A stretch of 64,000 nt of DNA from Nelumbo lutea (lineage: Eukaryota > Streptophyta > Magnoliopsida > Proteales > Nelumbonaceae), in the NCBI GenBank assembly GCA_022828595.1, contig JAKGHH010000003.1:17360934-17424933 (forward strand), in the 5' to 3' direction. Position numbers and translations under genes: made by a program. Shown here piece after piece: positions 11,990-22,570 of this stretch (position 1 is its first letter; each line of letters starts with the position of its first letter). Below the pieces are notes generated by a model that saw only the letters and a program-made list of their open reading frames with translations, did no database searches and had not been told where the DNA came from.

Positions 11990-12076
11990 TCTTGGAGCTT
12001 TGGTGAGCGAGTGAACTAGGTGTACGCCTTTTGAAAGGGCTACACCTAGGACCTAAGCGAGGCGCAAGGTGCATCA
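11990..12076. repeat. GC-rich CACCTAGG-type repeat, left part (split by copia)
   Basis: Contains GCCTTTTGAAAGGGCTACAC, CACCTAGGAC and GGCGCAAGG words. A similar block resumes after the copia element at 17091-17215 (CACCTTTTGAAAGGGCTGCA). The copia element is inserted in or beside this older repeat. Confidence 0.6.
12072..12076 (+). repeat. target site duplication CATCA, left
   Basis: CATCA directly precedes the 5' LTR and recurs at 17091-17095 directly after the 3' LTR: a 5-bp duplication as expected for LTR retrotransposon integration. Confidence 0.9.
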
Positions 12077-12378
12077 TGTTGGATTGAAGTCTTTGTATGT
12101 ATGAGTATTCGGTTGATAAGAGTTCTTATTAGCCTATACTTAAGTTTAAGTTGTCCTGTATTGGGCCTTTGTTAATGGGCCTAATCCTGTTTAATGTTTT
12201 AAATTGTCTGGGTGTCCCATCACTAATTAGGGGCATTCTAGTAATTTTCTGTATCATTGTACTACATCATAATATAAATAATAGTACTGTCGACTGAGCA
12301 GAGCAGTTCGACATTCCAGCATCTCTTCTTCTTTTTCTTCTCTTTTCTGCTACTTCGGCTACAATAATTTAGCTTTCA
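12077..12378 (+). repeat. copia 5' LTR
   Basis: 302 bp, begins TGTTGGATTGAAG and ends TTTAGCTTTCA. A TATAAATA box at 12273-12280 marks the likely promoter. Near-identical to 16792-17090. Confidence 0.95.
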
Positions 12379-12390
12379 TGGTATCAGAGC
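12379..12390 (+). other. copia primer-binding site
   Basis: TGGTATCAGAGC directly after the 5' LTR is the standard match to the 3' end of initiator methionine tRNA used by plant copia elements. Confidence 0.9.
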
Positions 12391-13099
12391 ATTAGCTTCT
12401 TCCTGGTTTCAGCCGGCACACCCTCTCTTCTCTTGCTGTCTTTTCATCTTCTCTCTTCCTTTTCTGGGTTGCTGCAGTGAAGACCTAGGGGTGTAAGAGA
12501 GTAAAGCAAGTTCGAACCTAGGGTTTCTCTTGGTTGTAGGACTCAAGGGAAGTAAGACCCAGAAGTAGATGTCCTACTAGGTTATTTCCAGCAAATAGTA
12601 GTTATTTGGCTACTAAGAGAGGTCTGTGTAGGACAGACCTAATTGAGGACTGATTTCAGCAGTCCTAGCACTAGCCGAAAGGGGCTTAGCTACTTCTACA
12701 GTTGCAGCCTCGAACTATAGTTCCAGCAAGACTCGCACAGACTTAGCTTCTTTCCCGAACTGTTCACTTGCTACTATTGCAGCCTCGAACTGTTCACTCG
12801 CTACTGTACCCGAACTGTGAACACTACTACCAGCATAGAAATGTGGCAAACAGCTCCAAGTTCAGGGTGGTTATCAGTCCGAAGCCCCTCACCACTGCTG
12901 TAAGATTACCTAGGGAGCTGCCAGCTCCAGATTGTTTAGCACTGTGAACCCTAGTTGAGGACTGATGTCAGCAGTCCTAGTATTGGCCGCAAGGAAGGGC
13001 ACTCTCTTTACAGTTGCAGTACTCGAAGTTCAAGTTGAGTCTGCATAGCACCATAGTTGAGAACCCTTAGCTTCAGGTCGGTTACCAGCCCAGAACTCC
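12391..13099 (+). other. copia leader, gag lost, with an internal duplication
   Basis: The position where gag should lie has no long frame. Two related blocks occur, at about 12640-12740 and 12950-13045 (both with TTGAGGACTGAT and CAGCAGTCCTAG), so the leader has been rearranged and partly duplicated. No zinc-knuckle motif is visible. Confidence 0.6.
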
Positions 13100-13858
13100 T
13101 TGCTTGCTGTTGTAACTGAACTGTTTCAGAACTGTGACAGTCTCGGCAAGTCTGAAACTGTGTCGAGTGCTGTCAGAACCTGCTGTGATCATTTCAGCCA
13201 ATCAGATCTGTTCCAGAACTGGTTCAGAACCTTCAGAACTGCTTCGGTTAGTCTTAATCAGTGTCACCTACACAATGGTGCAGTCAAGATGTCTTCAATA
13301 CCCAGAGATGTTTCTTCTAGAGATAACAGGCCTGTGGCAAGTGGGAATTTTGTCACCAGCAACAATGATGACAACTCACAAAATACACCAACAGTGTCTT
13401 CTTCTCCTATGGGACAGGTTGCTGATTCCTCTGGAACTGGTACTTTGGGCTTCACTGCTAGTGAGGTTGAGGTCCTTAGCAGGGCATTAGCCCGTCTAAA
13501 AAATAATTCTTTTGTTTCTACATCTCTCGCTAGATTAGGTACAGCCTCTGCCTTCAGTGCCACTGGCTCTATTGACTCTACTTCTTGGGTTATTGATTCC
13601 GGTGCTACTGACCATATGACACATATGTCTTCCCTATTCTCTTCATATCATTTGTTGCCTGGTCAGGATAAGATGAGAGTTGTTGACGGGTCTTTCTCCA
13701 CTATCTCTAGAAAGGGAATCGTTGACCTAAACAAGGACCTCTCTCTTAAATCAGTTTTACATGTTCCCACTCTTACCTCAAATCTTTTGTCTGATTCAAA
13801 ACTTACCAAAAATTTGAACTGTAGTATAACATTTTTTCCTACTCATTGTGTCTTCTAG
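13100..13858 (+). pseudogene. copia gag remnant and protease
   Basis: The frame holds a serine-rich stretch, probably the end of gag, then WVIDSGATDHMT, the aspartic protease active site (D-S-G at about 13595), and the SVLHVPTLTSNLLS strand typical of copia protease. It ends at TAG 13856-13858; the same frame continues into integrase, so the stop is a point mutation, not a natural end. The true start is unknown because gag is missing. Confidence 0.85.
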
Positions 13859-15097
13859 GACAGATTGACAAGGAGAACGATTGGGTGCGGTCATGAGTAT
13901 GGAGGCCTCTACTACCTTGATGCAGACATCGGCTCAGCCTTACAAGCATCTGTTGCTAGTAATCCGGAAAGTGTGGAGTCAATAGCTAAGCTGCATCTTT
14001 GGCATGCTAGGCTAGGTCATGTGTCTTTCTCCTCATTAGTAATGTTGTTTACCGAATTGTTTAAGGGCATTCCAAGTCAGAGTCTAACATGTGAAGTATG
14101 TCAAATGTCAAAACAATGTAGAACTGTGTATCCAATTTCCACCAATGAAATTTGTGCTTCTTTTGATTTGGTTCATTCTGATGTCTGGGGCCCTTCACCC
14201 ATTGTTTCATTTGATGGCTTCCAGTACTTTATCAGTTTTATTGACCACTATTCTCATTGTATATGGATCTACCTGTTAAAAGGATGGGATGAAGTACCAC
14301 GGATAACCATGGCATTTTGCAAGATGATTGAAACACAGCTTAATAAGAAGATTAAGCAATTCAGGTCAAACAATGCTACTGAATACTTTGGAAAATTCTT
14401 GAACTTATTCATGGAAGATGCTGGCATACTACATCCGTCATCCTGTGCTTATACTCCTAAGCAGAAAGTCCCCAAGCAATATTGGTCTCAAGCTGTACTT
14501 TCTGCATCATATCTGATAAACCGGATTCCATCTAAAGTGTTGGGTATGAAAACCCCTTTTTCTGTTTTGTGCCCCACTCTTCCAGACTTTCCCCTTCCTC
14601 CTCGGGTCTTTGGCTGTATATGTTTCATACATGTGAATGATTTAAAGAAGACCAAGCTGGATCCTAAGGCTACAAAAGGAATATTCTTGGGGTACTCTCC
14701 TACACAAAAGGGTTACAAGTGTTATGACCTTGTCTCCAAGAGAAAGTATGTCACCAGAGATGTGGTCTTCTTTGAGTCTCAACCATATTTTCAATCTTCT
14801 CCGAATCCTCTTCAAGGGGAGACTAGTGGGATGGAAGAGGATTCTCATTCTCCCTCCTTTTTTGTTCCCTTATCTGCCTCAGGTCTTCCATCCTCTCCTC
14901 CTACTCCTTGTTGTGACATTCCGGATCAACCCAGTGAGGCTCCCACTGTGCTGGTTACCTCTCCTGATGCTACAGATGTTCCTGAAGGCTCTGGTAGGCA
15001 ACAAAAAGAGATACTTACATACAACAGAAGAAAAAGGGGCCCTCAACCTCATGACAGCAACCAGTTGGACTCGGATCAATCTGTCTCTACAATCTAA
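13859..15097 (+). pseudogene. copia integrase, catalytically dead
   Basis: Carries the GAG-pre-integrase zinc region (LWHARLGH, then CEVC) and the integrase core. The first catalytic Asp is present in LVHSDVWGP. At the second catalytic Asp the sequence reads FRSNNATEY, so Asp has become Asn. At about 14460 YTPKQ runs straight into VPKQYWSQAV: the segment that normally carries the third catalytic residue (Glu) is missing in frame, roughly two dozen residues. A Pro/Ser-rich linker follows. The frame stops at TAA 15095-15097 and continues in the same frame. Confidence 0.88.
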
Positions 15098-15895
15098 GGT
15101 AATTTCAACTCTCATACTTCTGATTTGGATCTTCCTATTGCTCTCCGTAAGCCTATCCGCTCTTGCACCACCCGGCACCCCATTGCTAATTTTGTTTCTT
15201 ACTCACATTTATCTCCTGCCTATCACTCCTTTGTGTCTGCTCTTTCCTCTGTGCATATTCCTTCTAGGTACTCAGAGGCTGTGTCTGATCCAAGGTGGAA
15301 AGAAGCTATGAATGAAGAGATGAAAGCCCTAATGAAAGCAAGAACTTGGGAATTAGTGGATTTGTCAGAGGGGAAGACCATTGTTGGGTGCAAGTGGGTG
15401 TTTACTGTAAAGCACAGGGAGGACGGGTTCGTTGAAAGATACAAGGCCAGATTTGTGGCAAAGGGGTTTACTCAGAAAGAAGGGATTGACTACAAAGAAA
15501 CCTTTGCCCCAATAGCGAAGTTCAACACAATTCAGGTTCTATTGTCACTAGCAGTAAATTTTTCATGGGAACTTCATCAGCTGGATGTGAAGAATGCCTT
15601 CTTAAATGGTGACATTCATGAAAAGGTATTTATGGAACCTCCACCAGGCTATGACTTTAGTAGAAAGATGTGCAAACTGAGGAAAGCATTATATGGGTTG
15701 AAGCAATCTCCCCATGCATGGTTTGAGAGGCTCTATGGGGCCATGAAGAAAGTGGGGTACACTCAGAGTGGTGCAGACCATACCTTGTTCATAAGGAGAC
15801 AGGATAGCAAACTTACTACACTCATTGTTTATGTGGATGATATGGTAATTATCGGGAATGACTTGGAAGAGATAAAAAGACGAAGGAGTTTCTAG
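15098..15895 (+). pseudogene. copia reverse transcriptase, 5' part
   Basis: Contains the plant copia RT landmarks in order: WKEAMNEEM, GCKWVFTVKHREDG, RYKARFVAKGFTQ, FAPIAKFNTIQVLLSLA, QLDVKNAFLNGDI, ALYGLKQSPHAWF, and the catalytic box YVDDMVIIG near 15830. A one-base frameshift at about 15880-15890 ends the frame at TAG 15893-15895. Confidence 0.92.
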
Positions 15896-16779
15896 CTTCT
15901 GAATTTGAGATTAAAGACTTGGGTCATTTGAGATATTTTCTCGAGATTGAAGTTGCCAGGTCAAGAGAGGGAATCTACATATGTCAGCGGAAGTATGTTC
16001 TTGACCTCCTAGAGGAAACAAGCATGATGGGGTGCAGGCCAGCAGATACTCCAATGGAACAGAATCATGGCCTGCAGGAACCAGTAGGGGAGGACTACTG
16101 TGATAAAGAGAGATACCAAAAATTGGTAGGGAAGCTAATATACTTATCCCTCACTCGGCCAAATATTGCTTATGTTGTGCATGTTGTCAGTCAATTTATG
16201 CACTCTCTAAAGATCCCTCATATGAAAGCAATTGAAAGGATTCTCAGGAACTTGAAGACTTGCCCAGGGAAGGGAATTCTCTTCAAGAAAAACAATAGAA
16301 TTGAAACTGAAGCCTACATTGATGCAGATTGGGCTGGGTTTGTTGGAGACAGGAAGTCAACCTCGGGTTACTGTACATTTGTGGGAGGAAACCTAGTCAC
16401 ATGGCGCAGTAAGAAGCAGAATGTAGTGGCTAGATCAAGTGCAGAAGCAGAGTATCGAGCTATGGCCCATGGGGTTGCTGAACTCTTATAGCTCAGAACT
16501 CTTCTTAATGAACTTGGCATTAAGGTTGAAGGTCCTCTCAGGCTGGATTGTGACAATAAAGTTGTCATCAACATTGCCAACAATCCCGTGCAGCATGACA
16601 GGACAAAACATATTGAGATTGATCGGCACTTTGTTAGAGAAAGAATTGTCTCGGGTGAACTCTGTGTGCCTTATACTCCATCTGAGATGCAAATTGCAGA
16701 TGTACTGACTAAAGGGCTGGCAGCAGCAAAGTTTAGGGACATGCTTGGCAAGCTAAACATGATTGATATCCATGCTTAG
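15896..16779 (+). pseudogene. copia RT C-terminus and RNase H
   Basis: Continues RT in the shifted frame (FEIKDLGHLRYFLEIEVARS), then RNase H with DADWAGFVGDRKSTSGYC, SSAEAEYRAMA, DCDNKVVINIANNP and KHIEIDRHFVRE, the expected catalytic acidic residues. A TAG at 16489-16491 interrupts the frame at a position where the family has a conserved aromatic residue; the frame then runs to TAG 16777-16779. Confidence 0.9.
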
Positions 16780-16791
16780 CTTGAGGGGGAG
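16780..16791 (+). other. copia polypurine tract
   Basis: The purine run GAGGGGGAG lies immediately before the 3' LTR, the usual site for plus-strand DNA priming. Confidence 0.85.
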
Positions 16792-17090
16792 TGTTGGATT
16801 GAAGTCTTTGTATGTATGAGTATTCGGCTGATAAGAGTTCTTATTATCCTATACCTAAGTTTAAGTTGTCCTGTACTGGGCCTTTGTTAATGGGCCTAAT
16901 CCTGTTTAATGTTTTAAGTTGTCTGGGTGTCCCATCACTAATCAGGGGCATTCTAGTAATTTCATGTATCATTGTACTACATCATAATATAAATAATAGT
17001 ACTGTCGACTGAGCAGAGCAGTTCGACATTCCAGCATCTCTTCTTCTTCTTCTCTTTTCTGCTACTTCGGCTACAGTAATTTAGCTTTCA
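16792..17090 (+). repeat. copia 3' LTR
   Basis: 299 bp, begins TGTTGGATTGAAG and ends TTAGCTTTCA; followed by target duplication CATCA at 17091-17095. Confidence 0.95.
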
Positions 17091-17095
17091 CATCA

Positions 17096-17215
17096 AACGC
17101 ACACCTAGGCACACTTGACATGCACCTTTTGAAAGGGCTGCACCTAGGACCTAGGCGAGGAACAGACCCTAAAATGCACCTCGCCTGTGCACCTAGGCAC
17201 ACCTTTTAAATCACT
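17096..17215. repeat. GC-rich CACCTAGG-type repeat, right part
   Basis: Resumes the repeat interrupted by copia, with CACACCTAGGCACAC, CACCTTTTGAAAGGGCTGCA and CACCTCGCC words, ending TTTTAAATCACTAGGGCC. Confidence 0.55.
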
Positions 17216-18609
17216 AGGGCCATTGATGGTGATATTAGATGCAATGATAGTGGAATGAGATGCCAAGATGTAATCTCTGATTTGGGGAACTTGCAAGTTG
17301 CAAGATTCTGCAGGGTGTCTGCAGTGTTTCTTGACATCCAAGTTCTCGCTAGTTCACTAGAGATCTCCTTTCAGCATGTGTAATTCACATGTTGAGAGAT
17401 CTCCTTTCAGCATGTTATTTCATGCACACATATACACAGTACAAAAATATTAGAGGAAAACAGAAAGGAAGCTATCCAAATTTGAGTCAAACTACGGTGC
17501 ATTTATGAGTGTTTTCCATATGTTAAATCAATATTTTAGCCTATCAAGTTAAAGACATTACAGGGTGTACTTGTTTTTCATTGACTTGCATTTTACAACA
17601 ACTTTACGTTTTACAAGGTATACTTACCAGCAAGACTTTAACAATATTAAAGATGTCAGTTATGATGTGTTGTTATTGTTTTCACTGGTTCTTTTTTTTT
17701 TTTTTTTGCTTCATAATGCACCATAGATTTTGCCTCCAAATTTAATTCATTTGTAATTGGATCAAATATGAGTCTACCCCTATCTAACATGATATGATCC
17801 ATCCAGTAATTCTTGAAATTTACTTTTGTGCCTTTAGAGTCATAGGTTCAATTTCCATGGAAGTTATTTTGAAATCATTTTATTCATGATATACAATTTG
17901 AAATTTATTTTTAGTTTATTTTACTTAATGGTCTTCAATAATATCTAAATCCAAGTTCAATTTAAATCTGATGGATAAATTAATCCAAGTTTCTATATAA
18001 ATATTTATGTTTTGATCTGTTCAATTTGCAGCCCTTTGTTACTATCAGTGTATGTAATCTTTCTTCTGTGGTTAGAGAAAAAGCAATGTAATCATTCTTA
18101 CACATTTCATGTGTTTTTAATATGAAAATGTTATTGTGCAACTCCAAAATGTAATAATGAGGGAATTGATTAATTTTTCCAACTAATTTTGGAACATTTT
18201 TCCTTCTTTGATGGAGAATCATTCAGTGCCTTCGGACTAATCTGCTAGACAAAACCTGTTATATACAATGCATCAACCAATCAGATCTACACACCTGTCT
18301 TACAAGCCCGGATCTGCCAATACATCTTCCAACAAGATTTATAATAACATGTTTTGTACTTGTATGTTGTCATTGATGAAGTTGTACTTTGAAAGGGCAA
18401 TCATGCATTAGATATGCTGTTATATATCATGTTGAAAGCTGTGGTGGTAGCGTCTTATTGCCAGCAGATTCGGGCTCTTTTTAAACTCGCCCCATCTTAA
18501 GGTTTAATTTAGATTTTTTGTTTTCTTATTAACTAATAAGTTCAATAGGATGCTAGAGGACAGAGCAGTCCATTGGATCTGTCCCTTTGTAGTTATAGTT
18601 TCTTTCAAA
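17216..18609. other. AT-rich spacer with repeats, no gene seen
   Basis: Includes a near-perfect duplicated block (GAGATCTCCTTTCAGCATGT at about 17361 and 17398), an oligo-T run near 17690-17708, and the first copy of a dispersed repeat at 17740-17990. No coding or RNA genes recognised. Confidence 0.4.
17740..17990. repeat. dispersed repeat, copy 1 (partner 19150-19460)
   Basis: Shares ordered blocks with 19150-19460: GGATCAAATATGAGTCTA against GGATTGAATATGAAGCTA, and CATAGGTTCAATTTCCATGG against CATAGGTTCAAAATCTAGTA, followed by AGAAGTTATTTT-like sequence. Moderate similarity, no coding. Confidence 0.5.
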
Positions 18610-19052
18610 TTAAGGGAGCGTTTTATAATTAACATAAATGTTTTTGTTTTAATTTGTTTTTGAAATTGCCGCATCAGTAATAAATAAATAAAAACATGTT
18701 TATAAACTCTGTTTTTGTAATCAAAGGCAAAAACAAGTTGACTTTTAAAAAAAAAAACAATACATGTTGGAACCAACAAAATGTTTGTTTTTAAAACAAA
18801 GACGATTTTTTGTAGAATAGAAATTATATGATATATGGAATATGATGTTGAATAATCAGATGAAAACATGTTTTTAAAACTAGATTCAAGAACATGTTTT
18901 TTATTCCAGTTTTGGAAGCAAAAATACACACAACCAAGAACATGTTTCTTGTATTTTTGTTTTAAGAAACAATCTATTTTTTCTAGATGGTTTTGATTCC
19001 TTTTTGGAACAGGCAACAAGAAAAACAATTTATGTTGTAGAACACCCCTTAA
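18610..19052. mobile_element. MITE-like element with imperfect terminal inverted repeats
   Basis: The left end TTAAGGGAGCGTTTTA...ACATAAAT pairs with the right end, whose reverse complement reads TTAAGGGGTGTTCTACAACA and on. About 440 bp, A/T-rich, with several AACATGTTT words. The long minus-strand frame inside is low-complexity and not a gene. Superfamily unclear. Confidence 0.55.
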
Positions 19053-19149
19053 ATGAACAAAACCCTATATAACTCTAGACATAATTTAAAGAGTATCTGT
19101 CTACAAATGGCATCCATTTGTCCTAATTCAATACTGAATACAAATCCAT

Positions 19150-19460
19150 TAAGGCAATCCAAATTTGATCCGTTTATAATTGGATTGAATATGAAGCTAA
19201 TCTGATTCAATATGATCCAATCTAATCTGATAATATTTAAACATTTACATCTATGCTTATATCTGTAAAAATTAATATATATTTACTAGGAAGATTTGGT
19301 TTGAAAGTTAAATGTTTTAGGAAGAATCATAGGTTCAAAATCTAGTAGAAGTTATTTTCAAGTCATAGTCATCTTATCATGGTATATGAAATTATTTTTA
19401 ACTTGTTTTATCAATAATATATAAATTATTCTGATTATTTTTAGTTTAATTCATCAAAAA
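19150..19460. repeat. dispersed repeat, copy 2 (partner 17740-17990)
   Basis: See the partner copy for the shared blocks. The two copies flank the MITE at 18610-19052 and lie in the same orientation. Confidence 0.5.
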
Positions 19461-19844
19461 ACATTCAATATGCAAATCTGGTCCAAGCGTAATAAAAATC
19501 CAATGTATAAAGCTTCCATTTGAAGTCAAATATTAGTAATCAAATTTGGATCACGCCTTTGCAGCTGACTCTACAACTAAGTAGAATTTGCAGAAACGTC
19601 GCAGGCAAGCCATAGGTCTCTCCTCACTTGGGGCTGATTGAACACTTGAACTGAGACAGAAAAAATGACACAAGTTTCGAAGTTTTGGGCCCCCATTAGG
19701 TGATGATTCTTATTTCTTATTTGTCGACCGTGATACCCACAAGCCATAGGGCACCTACATTTAACATTACCTCAAATTAATTTCCAACTGGAATGAAAGA
19801 AAATTAGGCTGCATTTGTCGTTCCTTCTTCTTCTTTTACACTAT

Positions 19845-21005
19845 TCTTCCCTTTAAAAGAGGTGTGGTATCAATCTATACTTCTGAAGGTCGGGAGTTTC
19901 TGTTGGGAAGCCTTTTCTGAAAAGAATTAATATAGTAAATTTGTTTCAAAGGAAAAAACTCAATAGTTGTTTGTCTCCTCACCGGTATGTCATTTGTAAA
20001 GTTGATGGTGAGTCTGAATATCACTTACTAATTTCCTATCAATTTGCTAAATTCATTTGGTAATGGTTTACTTTTCTATTTAGATGCATGTGGATTCCTC
20101 CATTGAATGTGCAAAGCTTATTCACATTCACTCCTAACTGATCAACAAAAAGGGCTATGATTATGTGGCAATGTGTTAGGACAGTAGTTTGTTGGACTAT
20201 TTGAAAAGAGAGAAATTCATGATTTTTTTTAGAAAAGGAGAGAAGTTTGAAAATAATTTTGGAGATTATTCATATTAGGGAGATACATTGGTTAAAAACT
20301 TTGAACATGTTTGTAGATTTCTCAATAGATGAGTTGCTAAGAAGTTGAAGGAGATTACTCATATTAGGGTGATACATTGGTTGAAAACTTTGAACATATT
20401 TATAGATTTCTCAATAAATGAATTGCTAAGAAAGTGGAAGGAAATTGTAGAATCAGCTTCGGCTATGAAGGTTTCAAGTTCTTGTTGAACCCCTCCACCT
20501 CATAGTTTTACTAAATTGAATTTCAATGGCAGTATTATGGGCAACTTAGGGCCATCTAGAATAGGGGGAGTTATAAAAGATGAAAAAAAGGAATCTGTTA
20601 GCCATGTATTCTTGTCCAATTGAAGTGGGAGATTCCTTGAGGGTTGAGATACTAGCAGCTCTTGAAGGGTACAAAGGGCTAAAGATATGAATATTAATAA
20701 ATTAATCATAGGAGATTCTGAAATTGTGATGAACTGGCTAAAGAAAGGACAACTCAGGCTTTGGAATTACAATAATGAAAAGATGAAATTTAAGTGACTG
20801 ACTAAGGACCTTGAAGTTCAATGTACATGGGTAAAGAGAAGTGCAAATTCATTGACAAAGGGTGAATAAAAACTCTGTTTTTTGAACTGTGTTGTAATTG
20901 CTTTATATTTTGGGTGTACATTGGTTGTATTCGGGAGTTAAGACTTTTAGCTCCCTTGCTCTATAATCTTCTCAATCTTTTAATAAATGAATTTTTAACT
21001 ATAAA
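19845..21005 (+). pseudogene. LINE retrotransposon 3' remnant (zf-RVT and RNase H)
   Basis: Interrupted frames read KVGSFCWEAFS, LFQRKKLNSCLSPHRYVICK and GESEYHLLISYQFAKFIW, the zinc-binding zf-RVT region that follows reverse transcriptase in plant LINEs. From about 20510 a plant RNase H domain follows: KLNFNGSIMGNLGPSRIGG, then NKLIIGDSEIVMNWLKKGQ. Several stops and shifts break it. An 89-bp tandem duplication lies in the linker (20262 and 20351). The 3' tail has ATAATC...TTTTAATAAATGAATT near 20970-21000. The RT itself is absent, as in a 5'-truncated insertion. Confidence 0.78.
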
Positions 21006-21010
21006 AAGGA

Positions 21011-21800
21011 GATAAATCCTTCAAATAATGCAGCCCTAAAACAAAATTGGTCATCAAACCAGACTTTTCTTATTCATAAGCTTTACTTCAAAATAGCCAA
21101 AGATATCTCATCGAAAGGAAAAGATGTAACTTCATTTGATCATTCTGATTTTTTTAGGTGAATGGTGGACCCTGACCCCTAGATCTACGAGTTCTGTCCC
21201 GTGTATTAATTTCCACACCCACACTCTCACGTAGCTTTAAACACTACCAAGTTTTAGTGGACTGCATACAAATGTAAAGGTTGAGAAAATCCAACTCAGG
21301 GCCATGCCCGTGTGAAGTTCCCAAATGCCAAGGGATCAACGATCTCCTCTGATTCGGGTTTCGAAGGAAATTTTTCTAGGAAGAGAGGGAGGTCCCTAAA
21401 GCAATTTTCAGATGTTAATTCAACCAATGGTATTAGTAATTGCATGAGCATCTTGCTATACTATAGAGTAGAGATCCTATGAGAGAGCGACTGTCAATAG
21501 TTGGGTACTGGGTAGATGGTAGACTCAATGATCTCATCCTATCTGATTGGGGAAAAGCCATCCACATGATTGACATCTCACTATAGACCCGGGCCTTGTA
21601 GGCTTATAGCAAAGGAATTTAAATCAATGATTGATATTACCTTACAAATGCAGATTGGATGGTACCACCACAGAGTCCACAATGTTGTATCATCATCATC
21701 ATTCCAATAATGAACAAAGTAAGCCCCCTTTTTCTTGGCCATTCTTTTTCCCTTTTCTTGGTGTGAACTGTCAAGTTCTTCACACTCCAATAAGTGGCAT
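21011..21800. other. spacer, no gene seen
   Basis: Unique-looking sequence without recognisable coding, RNA genes or terminal repeats; short frames in 21581-21849 are CAT/ATG-rich microsatellite shadows. Confidence 0.35.
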
Positions 21801-21805
21801 CATTG

Positions 21806-22570
21806 TCTCTCTCTCTCGTTTCTTAAATACCATCATTCTATCACGTTAATACAACCCTTTGATGTAGTTATTTTGAAAGGACCTTTTGTCACTTGACAAA
21901 TCATACTATCTTATTCTATTAAGCAAGGTTTTTAAAATCGGACCGGACAGGGAACCGTTCTGGGTCTGGTTCCCGGACCAAATGGCCCAACCGTCCAGTC
22001 CATCCTGCTCTCTGACAGAAATTTTTTAAAAGTTAAAAAATAAAAAACGACTAAAAACTATTGTCCGAATCAACGGTTCGATCACCCGAATTTACTAACC
22101 AAATCAACAGTTTTTTTTACCAAAAAACAGTTTTGAGGTAAAACAGGACCAGTCAAATGACTGGTTCCCGATCTTTCCAGTCCGACCATCCAGTCCGGTT
22201 TTAAAAACCATGCTATTAAATCTTAACAACCATTTTTTGTTTTTGACATAAACCATCTCTCTCTCTCATATTTATTAAATACCATCATCCCTTTGAGGTA
22301 GTTGTTTTGAAAGGATCCCTTTTTCCACTTGACAATTCATACTACCTTACTCTATTAAGTCCTAACAACCATTTTTGTTTGCACATAAAGCGTCTCTCTC
22401 TCCCTATCTCTCTCTCACATAATTCTTAAATACCATTATTCTATTACGTTAAAACAGCCCGATGTAGCTTTTTTTGAAAGGTCCCTTCGTTCCACCTGAT
22501 AAATCCCACTAGCTTACTGATCTATCAAGTAGTCTTAACGACCATTTTTGACATAAAGTATATACATTAA
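21806..22570 (+). repeat. three-unit tandem array, ~155-165 bp per unit, one unit split
   Basis: Each unit runs CTCTCTCTC, CTTAAATACCATCATTCTAT, a TGATGTAGTT-like block, TTGAAAGG, ACTTGACAAATCATAC, CTATTAAGTC, TAACAACCATTTTTG, then a run to the next CT tract. Units begin at about 21806, 22245 and 22399. Unit 1 is interrupted by the element at 21924-22212. Confidence 0.75.
21924..22212 (+). mobile_element. hAT-like MITE inserted in a tandem unit
   Basis: 289 bp. Left end CAAGGTTTTTAAAATCGGAC and right end (reverse complement) CATGGTTTTTAAAACCGGAC form terminal inverted repeats. Flanks are CTATTAAG (21916-21923) and CTATTAAA (22213-22220), an 8-bp target duplication with one mismatch, as in hAT elements. 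The neighbouring units show the uninterrupted site CTATTAAGTC, confirming the ends. Related copies lie near 49654 and in degraded form elsewhere. Confidence 0.85.

Larger units (their letters stand above)
12077..17090 (+). mobile_element. Ty1/copia LTR retrotransposon, complete ends, coding region decayed
   Basis: A 5014-bp element with TG...CA LTRs, primer-binding site, polypurine tract and CATCA target duplications. Domain order protease, integrase, reverse transcriptase, RNase H is diagnostic of copia. By eye the LTRs differ at about nine bases plus a 3-bp indel in ~300, so insertion is fairly recent, yet the coding region carries three in-frame stops, a frameshift, an integrase deletion and almost no gag. 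It is non-autonomous; it may have moved with help from an intact relative. Confidence 0.95.

Noticed and set aside
18504..19028. 174-residue minus-strand frame
   Set aside because: Low-complexity Phe/Lys-rich frame produced by AAACATG/TTTGTTT words of a MITE.
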